From Hippasteria phrygiana (taxonomy: Eukaryota > Echinodermata > Asteroidea > Valvatida > Goniasteridae): 64,000 bases of DNA. Location of the stretch: contig JAZGUH010000626.1 in NCBI GenBank assembly GCA_037893225.1, positions 1 through 64,000 on the forward strand, read 5' to 3'. Numbering within the stretch: position 1 is the first letter of the stretch; every line of letters starts with the position of its first letter. This document shows, piece by piece, positions 52,530-62,713 of the stretch. Under the pieces are notes generated by a model. The model worked only from the letters and a program-made list of their open reading frames with translations, did no database searches and was not told where the DNA came from. Position numbers and translations under genes: made by a program.

Positions 52530-52991
52530 GCAAGTCATACCCTGGGGAATTTGACAGGCATGGAGCAATAAATAGACGGTAACATGTACACAGATGTTGG
52601 CCGGAAAGAAAATAAACATTGCGAGGTTTGAATTTTCTCCACAAGTTTTAACTCTAAGAAGCCGCCGATAATTGCAACATGTAGCGCCAGATCTAAGCTA
52701 TCCATACATGTCAAAATTACTGAATTTGGTTTATATTTCATGCAATTATGAATGAGTAAAGCAAGTCATACCCCAGGGAATTTGACAGGCATGGAGCAAT
52801 AAATAGAAGGTAATATGCACACAGATGTTGGCCGGAAAGAAAATAAACATTGCGAGGTTTGAATTTTCTCCACAAGTTTTAACTCTAAGAAGCCGCCGAT
52901 AATTGCAACATGTAGCGCCAGATCTAAGCTATCCATACATGTCAAAATTACTGAATTTGGTTGATATTTCATGCAATTATGAATGAGTAAA

Positions 52992-53223
52992 GCAAGTCCA
53001 TACCCAAGGGAATTTGACAGGCATGGAGCAATAAATAAAAGATAATCTGCACACAGATGTTGGCCGGAAAGAAAATAAACATTGCGAGGTTTGAATTTTC
53101 TCCACAAGTGTTAACTCTAAGAAGCCGCCGATAATTGCAACATGTAGCGCCAGATCTAAGCTATCCATACATGTCAAAATTACTGAATTTGGTTGATATT
53201 TCATGCAATTATGAATGAGTAAA
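52992..53223. repeat. Representative class U monomer
   Basis: Class U has AAAAGATAATCTGCAC with the unmodified GATGTTGGCCGGAAAG, GACAGGCATGG, GTGTTAAC and end e1. Eight units occur: 52992, 54149, 54844, 56001, 58547, 61093, 62946 and 63642. It is found only in the last 11 kb. It shares TAATCTGCAC with R but not the GGTGG/CGGG changes, so it may be a relative or recombinant of R. It is always followed by a P unit with CCCAAGGG. Confidence 0.87.
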
Positions 53224-53455
53224 GCAAGTCCATACCCAAGGGAATTTGACAGGCATGGAGCAATAAATAGACGGTAACATGTACACAGATGTTGGCCGGA
53301 AAGAAAATAAACATTGCGAGGTTTGAATTTTCTCCACAAGTTTTAACTCTAAGAAGCCGCCGATAATTGCAACATGTAGCGCCAGATCTAAGCTATCCAT
53401 ACATGTCAAAATTACTGTATTTGGTTTATATTTCATGCAATTATGAATGAGTAAA
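53224..53455. repeat. Representative CCCAAGGG P monomer
   Basis: This is a P unit whose CCCTAGGG is changed to CCCAAGGG, destroying the AvrII-type palindrome. CCCAAGGG occurs in P units at 46513, 49521, 53224, 54381, 55076, 56233, 57854, 58779, 60400, 61325, 63178 and 63874, and in U units at 52992, 54149, 54844 and 56001. None is seen left of 46.5 kb, so the variant arose or spread only in the right part of the array. Confidence 0.86.
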
Positions 53456-53686
53456 GCAAGTCATACCCTAAGGAATTTGACAGGCATGGAGCAATAAATA
53501 GACGGTAACATGTACACAGATGTTGGCCGGAAAGAAAATAAACATTGCGAGGTTTGAATTTTCTCCACAAGTTTTAACTCTAAGAAGCCGCCGATAATTG
53601 CAACATGTAGCGCCAGATCTAAGCTATCCATACATGTCAAAATTACTGTATTTGGTTTATATTTCATGCAATTATGAATGAGTAAA

Positions 53687-55538
53687 GCAAGTCATACCCT
53701 GGGGAATTTGACAGGCATGGAGCAATAAATAGACGGTAACATGTACACAGATGTTGGCCGGAAAGAAAATAAACATTGCGAGGTTTGAATTTTCTCCACA
53801 AGTTTTAACTCTAAGAAGCCGCCGATAATTGCAACATGTAGCGCCAGATCTAAGCTATCCATACATGTCAAAATTACTGAATTTGGTTTATATTTCATGC
53901 AATTATGAATGAGTAAAGCAAGTCATACCCCAGGGAATTTGACAGGCATGGAGCAATAAATAGAAGGTAATATGCACACAGATGTTGGCCGGAAAGAAAA
54001 TAAACATTGCGAGGTTTGAATTTTCTCCACAAGTTTTAACTCTAAGAAGCCGCCGATAATTGCAACATGTAGCGCCAGATCTAAGCTATCCATACATGTC
54101 AAAATTACTGAATTTGGTTGATATTTCATGCAATTATGAATGAGTAAAGCAAGTCCATACCCAAGGGAATTTGACAGGCATGGAGCAATAAATAAAAGAT
54201 AATCTGCACACAGATGTTGGCCGGAAAGAAAATAAACATTGCGAGGTTTGAATTTTCTCCACAAGTGTTAACTCTAAGAAGCCGCCGATAATTGCAACAT
54301 GTAGCGCCAGATCTAAGCTATCCATACATGTCAAAATTACTGAATTTGGTTGATATTTCATGCAATTATGAATGAGTAAAGCAAGTCCATACCCAAGGGA
54401 ATTTGACAGGCATGGAGCAATAAATAGACGGTAACATGTACACAGATGTTGGCCGGAAAGAAAATAAACATTGCGAGGTTTGAATTTTCTCCACAAGTTT
54501 TAACTCTAAGAAGCCGCCGATAATTGCAACATGTAGCGCCAGATCTAAGCTATCCATACATGTCAAAATTACTGTATTTGGTTTATATTTCATGCAATTA
54601 TGAATGAGTAAAGCAAGTCATACCCTAGGGAATTTGACAGGCATGGAGCAATAAATAGACGGTAACATGTACACAGATGTTGGCCGGAAAGAAAATAAAC
54701 ATTGCGAGGTTTGAATTTTCTCCACAAGTTTTAACTCTAAGAAGCCGCCGATAATTGCAACATGTAGCGCCAGATCTAAGCTATCCATACATGTCAAAAT
54801 TACTGAATTTGGTTGATATTTCATGCAATTATGAATGAGTAAAGCAAGTCCATACCCAAGGGAATTTGACAGGCATGGAGCAATAAATAAAAGATAATCT
54901 GCACACAGATGTTGGCCGGAAAGAAAATAAACATTGCGAGGTTTGAATTTTCTCCACAAGTGTTAACTCTAAGAAGCCGCCGATAATTGCAACATGTAGC
55001 GCCAGATCTAAGCTATCCATACATGTCAAAATTACTGAATTTGGTTGATATTTCATGCAATTATGAATGAGTAAAGCAAGTCCATACCCAAGGGAATTTG
55101 ACAGGCATGGAGCAATAAATAGACGGTAACATGTACACAGATGTTGGCCGGAAAGAAAATAAACATTGCGAGGTTTGAATTTTCTCCACAAGTTTTAACT
55201 CTAAGAAGCCGCCGATAATTGCAACATGTAGCGCCAGATCTAAGCTATCCATACATGTCAAAATTACTGTATTTGGTTTATATTTCATGCAATTATGAAT
55301 GAGTAAAGCAAGTCATACCCTAAGGAATTTGACAGGCATGGAGCAATAAATAGACGGTAACATGTACACAGATGTTGGCCGGAAAGAAAATAAACATTGC
55401 GAGGTTTGAATTTTCTCCACAAGTTTTAACTCTAAGAAGCCGCCGATAATTGCAACATGTAGCGCCAGATCTAAGCTATCCATACATGTCAAAATTACTG
55501 TATTTGGTTTATATTTCATGCAATTATGAATGAGTAAA
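53687..55538. repeat. 8-monomer derivative of the 5-monomer unit (1852 bp)
   Basis: Monomers: 53687 sPe2 (CCCTGGGG), 53918 sQe1, 54149 cUe1, 54381 cPe3, then 54613 sPe1, 54844 cUe1, 55076 cPe3, and 55308 sPe3 (CCCTAAGG). The first four and the last equal the preceding 5-monomer unit. The middle three (54613-55307, 695 bp) are an added trimer whose U-P pair duplicates 54149-54612. Confidence 0.87.
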
Positions 55539-57158
55539 GCAAGTCATACCCTGGGGAATTTGACAGGCATGGAGCAATAAATAGACGGTAACATGTACAC
55601 AGATGTTGGCCGGAAAGAAAATAAACATTGCGAGGTTTGAATTTTCTCCACAAGTTTTAACTCTAAGAAGCCGCCGATAATTGCAACATGTAGCGCCAGA
55701 TCTAAGCTATCCATACATGTCAAAATTACTGAATTTGGTTTATATTTCATGCAATTATGAATGAGTAAAGCAAGTCATACCCCAGGGAATTTGACAGGCA
55801 TGGAGCAATAAATAGAAGGTAATATGCACACAGATGTTGGCCGGAAAGAAAATAAACATTGCGAGGTTTGAATTTTCTCCACAAGTTTTAACTCTAAGAA
55901 GCCGCCGATAATTGCAACATGTAGCGCCAGATCTAAGCTATCCATACATGTCAAAATTACTGAATTTGGTTGATATTTCATGCAATTATGAATGAGTAAA
56001 GCAAGTCCATACCCAAGGGAATTTGACAGGCATGGAGCAATAAATAAAAGATAATCTGCACACAGATGTTGGCCGGAAAGAAAATAAACATTGCGAGGTT
56101 TGAATTTTCTCCACAAGTGTTAACTCTAAGAAGCCGCCGATAATTGCAACATGTAGCGCCAGATCTAAGCTATCCATACATGTCAAAATTACTGAATTTG
56201 GTTGATATTTCATGCAATTATGAATGAGTAAAGCAAGTCCATACCCAAGGGAATTTGACAGGCATGGAGCAATAAATAGACGGTAACATGTACACAGATG
56301 TTGGCCGGAAAGAAAATAAACATTGCGAGGTTTGAATTTTCTCCACAAGTTTTAACTCTAAGAAGCCGCCGATAATTGCAACATGTAGCGCCAGATCTAA
56401 GCTATCCATACATGTCAAAATTACTGTATTTGGTTTATATTTCATGCAATTATGAATGAGTAAAGCAAGTCATACCCTAGGGAATTTGACAGGCATGGAG
56501 CAATAAATAGACGGTAACATGTACACAGATGTTGGCCGGAAAGAAAATAAACATTGCGAGGTTTGAATTTTCTCCACAAGTTTTAACTCTAAGAAGCCGC
56601 CGATAATTGCAACATGTAGCGCCAGATCTAAGCTATCCATACATGTCAAAATTACTGAATTTGGTTGATATTTCATGCAATTATGAATGAGTAAAGCAAG
56701 TCCATACCCTAGGGAATTTGACAGGCATGGAGCAATAAATAGACGGTAACATGTACACAGATGTTGGCCGGAAAGAAAATAAACATTGCGAGGTTTGAAT
56801 TTTCTCCACAAGTTTTAACTCTAAGAAGCCGCCGATAATTGCAACATGTAGCGCCAGATCTAAGCTATCCATACATGTCAAAATTACTGTATTTGGTTTA
56901 TATTTCATGCAATTATGAATGAGTAAAGCAAGTCATACCCTAGGGAATTTGACAGGCATGGAGCAATAAATAGACGGTAACATGTACACAGATGTTGGCC
57001 GGAAAGAAAATAAACATTGCGAGGTTTGAATTTTCTCCACAAGTTTTAACTCTAAGAAGCCGCCGATAATTGCAACATGTAGCGCCAGATCTAAGCTATC
57101 CATACATGTCAAAATTACTGAATTTGGTTTATATTTCATGCAATTATGAATGAGTAAA
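55539..57158. repeat. Third copy of the U-containing unit, diverging rightward
   Basis: Monomers: 55539 sPe2 (CCCTGGGG), 55770 sQe1, 56001 cUe1, 56233 cPe3, 56465 sPe1, 56696 cPe3, 56928 sPe2. The first five match 53687-54843 at 1852 bp. The last three match 59011-59704 and 61557-62250, apart from an e1 end at 59474, so the block bridges the 8-monomer and 11-monomer repeats. Confidence 0.83.
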
Positions 57159-59704
57159 GCAAGTCCATACCCCAGGGAATTTGACATGCATGGAGCAATA
57201 AATAAGAGGTAATCTGCACACAGATGGTGGCCGGGAAGAAAATAAACATTGCGAGGTTTGAATTTTCTCCACAAGTGTTGACTCTAAGAAGCCGCCGATA
57301 ATTGCAACATGTAGCGCCAGATCTAAGCTATCCATACATGTCAAAATTACTGAATTTGGTTGATATTTCATGCAATTATGAATGAGTAAAGCAAGTCATA
57401 CCCCAGGGAATTTGACAGGCATGGAGCAATAAATAGACGGTAACATGTACACAGATGTTGGCCGGAAAGAAAATAAACATTGCGAGGTTTGAATTTTCTC
57501 CACAAGTTTTAACTCTAAGAAGCCGTCGATAATTGCAACATGTAGCGCCAGATCTAAGCTATCCATACATGTCAAAATTACTGAATTTGGTTGATATTTC
57601 ATGCAATTATGAATGAGTAAAGCAAGTCCATAGCCCAGGGAATTTGACATGCATGGAGCAATAAATAAGAGGTAATCTGCACACAGATGGTGGCCGGGAA
57701 GAAAATAAACATTGCGAGGTTTGAATTTTCTCCACAAGTGTTAACTCTAAGAAGCCGCCGATAATTGCAACATGTAGCGCCAGATCTAAGCTATCCATAC
57801 ATGTCAAAATTACTGAATTTGGTTTATATTTCATGCAATTATGAATGAGTAAAGCAAGTCATACCCAAGGGAATTTGACAGGCATGGAGCAATAAATAGA
57901 CGGTAACATGTACACAGATGTTGGCCGGAAAGAAAATAAACATTGCGAGGTTTGAATTTTCTCCACAAGTTTTAACTCTAAGAAGCCGCCGATAATTGCA
58001 ACATGTAGCGCCAGATCTAAGCTATCCATACATGTCAAAATTACTGAATTTGGTTTATATTTCATGCAATTATGAATGAGTAAAGCAAGTCATACCCCAG
58101 GGAATTTGACAGGCATGGAGCAATAAATAGAAGGTAATATGCACACAGATGTTGGCCGGAAAGAAAATAAACATTGCGAGGTTTGAATTTTCTCCACAAG
58201 TTTTAACTCTAAGAAGCCGCCGATAATTGCAACATGTAGCGCCAGATCTAAGCTATCCATACATGTCAAAATTACTGAATTTGGTTTATATTTCATGCAA
58301 TTATGAATGAGTAAAGCAAGTCATACCCTAGGGAATTTGACAGGCATGGAGCAATAAATAGAAGGTAATATGCACACAGATGTTGGCCGGAAAGAAAATA
58401 AACATTGCGAGGTTTGAATTTTCTCCACAAGTTTTAACTCTAAGAAGCCGCCGATAATTGCAACATGTAGCGCCAGATCTAAGCTATCCATACATGTCAA
58501 AATTACTGAATTTGGTTGATATTTCATGCAATTATGAATGAGTAAAGCAAGTCCATACCCCAGGGAATTTGACAGGCATGGAGCAATAAATAAAAGATAA
58601 TCTGCACACAGATGTTGGCCGGAAAGAAAATAAACATTGCGAGGTTTGAATTTTCTCCACAAGTGTTAACTCTAAGAAGCCGCCGATAATTGCAACATGT
58701 AGCGCCAGATCTAAGCTATCCATACATGTCAAAATTACTGAATTTGGTTGATATTTCATGCAATTATGAATGAGTAAAGCAAGTCCATACCCAAGGGAAT
58801 TTGACAGGCATGGAGCAATAAATAGACGGTAACATGTACACAGATGTTGGCCGGAAAGAAAATAAACATTGCGAGGTTTGAATTTTCTCCACAAGTTTTA
58901 ACTCTAAGAAGCCGCCGATAATTGCAACATGTAGCGCCAGATCTAAGCTATCCATACATGTCAAAATTACTGTATTTGGTTTATATTTCATGCAATTATG
59001 AATGAGTAAAGCAAGTCATACCCTAGGGAATTTGACAGGCATGGAGCAATAAATAGACGGTAACATGTACACAGATGTTGGCCGGAAAGAAAATAAACAT
59101 TGCGAGGTTTGAATTTTCTCCACAAGTTTTAACTCTAAGAAGCCGCCGATAATTGCAACATGTAGCGCCAGATCTAAGCTATCCATACATGTCAAAATTA
59201 CTGAATTTGGTTGATATTTCATGCAATTATGAATGAGTAAAGCAAGTCCATACCCTAGGGAATTTGACAGGCATGGAGCAATAAATAGACGGTAACATGT
59301 ACACAGATGTTGGCCGGAAAGAAAATAAACATTGCGAGGTTTGAATTTTCTCCACAAGTTTTAACTCTAAGAAGCCGCCGATAATTGCAACATGTAGCGC
59401 CAGATCTAAGCTATCCATACATGTCAAAATTACTGTATTTGGTTTATATTTCATGCAATTATGAATGAGTAAAGCAAGTCATACCCTAGGGAATTTGACA
59501 GGCATGGAGCAATAAATAGACGGTAACATGTACACAGATGTTGGCCGGAAAGAAAATAAACATTGCGAGGTTTGAATTTTCTCCACAAGTTTTAACTCTA
59601 AGAAGCCGCCGATAATTGCAACATGTAGCGCCAGATCTAAGCTATCCATACATGTCAAAATTACTGAATTTGGTTGATATTTCATGCAATTATGAATGAG
59701 TAAA
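57159..59704. repeat. Right-hand 11-monomer higher-order repeat, copy 1 (2546 bp)
   Basis: Monomers: 57159 cRe1 (GTGTTGAC), 57391 sPe1 (CCCCAGGG), 57622 cRe2, 57854 sPe2 (CCCAAGGG), 58085 sQe2, 58316 sQe1, 58547 cUe1, 58779 cPe3, 59011 sPe1, 59242 cPe3, 59474 sPe1. A private GCCGTCG lies at 57526. The opening R-P-R-P quartet is the same as 48826-49751, so this repeat appears to combine part of the 13-monomer repeat with the U module. Confidence 0.87.
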
Positions 59705-59936
59705 GCAAGTCCATACCCCAGGGAATTTGACAGGCATGGAGCAATAAATAAAAGGTAATCTGCACACAGATGGTGGCCGGGAAGAAAATAAACATTGCGA
59801 GGTTTGAATTTTCTCCACAAGTGTTGACTCTAAGAAGCCGCCGATAATTGCAACATGTAGCGCCAGATCTAAGCTATCCATACATGTCAAAATTACTGAA
59901 TTTGGTTGATATTTCATGCAATTATGAATGAGTAAA
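59705..59936. repeat. Patch-converted monomer: U-like start in an R unit
   Basis: The start has CATACCCCAGGG, GACAGGCATGG and AAAAGG, as in the U unit at 58547. From GTAATCTGCAC on it has the R signature GATGGTGGCCGGG and GTGTTGAC, as at 57159 and 62251. Base 59752 (A) is U-like and base 59755 (G) is R-like, so the right edge of the patch falls in three bases. The previous unit also shows the U-neighbour end e1 (G at 59676). The U-like tract thus covers at least 59676-59752. Confidence 0.75.
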
Positions 59937-62250
59937 GCAAGTCATACCCCAGGGAATTTGACAGGCATGGAGCAATAAATAGACGGTAACATGTACACAG
60001 ATGTTGGCCGGAAAGAAAATAAACATTGCGAGGTTTGAATTTTCTCCACAAGTTTTAACTCTAAGAAGCCGCCGATAATTGCAACATGTAGCGCCAGATC
60101 TAAGCTATCCATACATGTCAAAATTACTGAATTTGGTTGATATTTCATGCAATTATGAATGAGTAAAGCAAGTCCATAGCCCAGGGAATTTGACATGCAT
60201 GGAGCAATAAATAAGAGGTAATCTGCACACAGATGGTGGCCGGGAAGAAAATAAACATTGCGAGGTTTGAATTTTCTCCACAAGTGTTAACTCTAAGAAG
60301 CCGCCGATAATTGCAACATGTAGCGCCAGATCTAAGCTATCCATACATGTCAAAATTACTGAATTTGGTTTATATTTCATGCAATTATGAATGAGTAAAG
60401 CAAGTCATACCCAAGGGAATTTGACAGGCATGGAGCAATAAATAGACGGTAACATGTACACAGATGTTGGCCGGAAAGAAAATAAACATTGCGAGGTTTG
60501 AATTTTCTCCACAAGTTTTAACTCTAAGAAGCCGCCGATAATTGCAACATGTAGCGCCAGATCTAAGCTATCCATACATGTCAAAATTACTGAATTTGGT
60601 TTATATTTCATGCAATTATGAATGAGTAAAGCAAGTCATACCCCAGGGAATTTGACAGGCATGGAGCAATAAATAGAAGGTAATATGCACACAGATGTTG
60701 GCCGGAAAGAAAATAAACATTGCGAGGTTTGAATTTTCTCCACAAGTTTTAACTCTAAGAAGCCGCCGATAATTGCAACATGTAGCGCCAGATCTAAGCT
60801 ATCCATACATGTCAAAATTACTGAATTTGGTTTATATTTCATGCAATTATGAATGAGTAAAGCAAGTCATACCCTAGGGAATTTGACAGGCATGGAGCAA
60901 TAAATAGAAGGTAATATGCACACAGATGTTGGCCGGAAAGAAAATAAACATTGCGAGGTTTGAATTTTCTCCACAAGTTTTAACTCTAAGAAGCCGCCGA
61001 TAATTGCAACATGTAGCGCCAGATCTAAGCTATCCATACATGTCAAAATTACTGAATTTGGTTGATATTTCATGCAATTATGAATGAGTAAAGCAAGTCC
61101 ATACCCCAGGGAATTTGACAGGCATGGAGCAATAAATAAAAGATAATCTGCACACAGATGTTGGCCGGAAAGAAAATAAACATTGCGAGGTTTGAATTTT
61201 CTCCACAAGTGTTAACTCTAAGAAGCCGCCGATAATTGCAACATGTAGCGCCAGATCTAAGCTATCCATACATGTCAAAATTACTGAATTTGGTTGATAT
61301 TTCATGCAATTATGAATGAGTAAAGCAAGTCCATACCCAAGGGAATTTGACAGGCATGGAGCAATAAATAGACGGTAACATGTACACAGATGTTGGCCGG
61401 AAAGAAAATAAACATTGCGAGGTTTGAATTTTCTCCACAAGTTTTAACTCTAAGAAGCCGCCGATAATTGCAACATGTAGCGCCAGATCTAAGCTATCCA
61501 TACATGTCAAAATTACTGTATTTGGTTTATATTTCATGCAATTATGAATGAGTAAAGCAAGTCATACCCTAGGGAATTTGACAGGCATGGAGCAATAAAT
61601 AGACGGTAACATGTACACAGATGTTGGCCGGAAAGAAAATAAACATTGCGAGGTTTGAATTTTCTCCACAAGTTTTAACTCTAAGAAGCCGCCGATAATT
61701 GCAACATGTAGCGCCAGATCTAAGCTATCCATACATGTCAAAATTACTGAATTTGGTTGATATTTCATGCAATTATGAATGAGTAAAGCAAGTCCATACC
61801 CTAGGGAATTTGACAGGCATGGAGCAATAAATAGACGGTAACATGTACACAGATGTTGGCCGGAAAGAAAATAAACATTGCGAGGTTTGAATTTTCTCCA
61901 CAAGTTTTAACTCTAAGAAGCCGCCGATAATTGCAACATGTAGCGCCAGATCTAAGCTATCCATACATGTCAAAATTACTGTATTTGGTTTATATTTCAT
62001 GCAATTATGAATGAGTAAAGCAAGTCATACCCTAGGGAATTTGACAGGCATGGAGCAATAAATAGACGGTAACATGTACACAGATGTTGGCCGGAAAGAA
62101 AATAAACATTGCGAGGTTTGAATTTTCTCCACAAGTTTTAACTCTAAGAAGCCGCCGATAATTGCAACATGTAGCGCCAGATCTAAGCTATCCATACATG
62201 TCAAAATTACTGAATTTGGTTTATATTTCATGCAATTATGAATGAGTAAA
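59705..62250. repeat. Right-hand 11-monomer higher-order repeat, copy 2 (2546 bp)
   Basis: Monomers: 59705 hybrid U/R e1 (GTGTTGAC), 59937 sPe1, 60168 cRe2, 60400 sPe2, 60631 sQe2, 60862 sQe1, 61093 cUe1, 61325 cPe3, 61557 sPe1, 61788 cPe3, 62020 sPe2. It aligns position by position with copy 1 at 2546 bp. It differs mainly at the first unit, and in the e1/e2 state of the last unit. Confidence 0.87.
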
Positions 62251-62713
62251 GCAAGTCCATACCCCAGGGAATTTGACATGCATGGAGCAATAAATAAGAG
62301 GTAATCTGCACACAGATGGTGGCCGGGAAGAAAATAAACATTGCGAGGTTTGAATTTTCTCCACAAGTGTTGACTCTAAGAAGCCGCCGATAATTGCAAC
62401 ATGTAGCGCCAGATCTAAGCTATCCATACATGTCAAAATTACTGAATTTGGTTGATATTTCATGCAATTATGAATGAGTAAAGCAAGTCATACCCCAGGG
62501 AATTTGACAGGCATGGAGCAATAAATAGACGGTAACATGTACACAGATGTTGGCCGGAAAGAAAATAAACATTGCGAGGTTTGAATTTTCTCCACAAGTT
62601 TTAACTCTAAGAAGCCGCCGATAATTGCAACATGTAGCGCCAGATCTAAGCTATCCATACATGTCAAAATTACTGAATTTGGTTGATATTTCATGCAATT
62701 ATGAATGAGTAAA
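62251..62713. repeat. Start of a third 11-monomer copy (2 units)
   Basis: Monomers: 62251 cRe1 (GTGTTGAC) and 62483 sPe1 (CCCCAGGG). These equal 57159-57621 and 59705-60167 at multiples of 2546 bp. The third copy is interrupted after two units, where the next R unit changes its right half. Confidence 0.83.

Larger units (their letters stand above)
52530..53686. repeat. 5-monomer higher-order unit with U class (1157 bp)
   Basis: Monomers: 52530 sPe2 (CCCTGGGG), 52761 sQe1, 52992 cUe1, 53224 cPe3 (CCCAAGGG), 53456 sPe3 (CCCTAAGG). CCCTGGGG and CCCTAAGG are rare tags that mark the first and last positions of this unit and its derivatives. The unit resembles the Q-R-P modules further left, with U in place of R. 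Confidence 0.86.
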
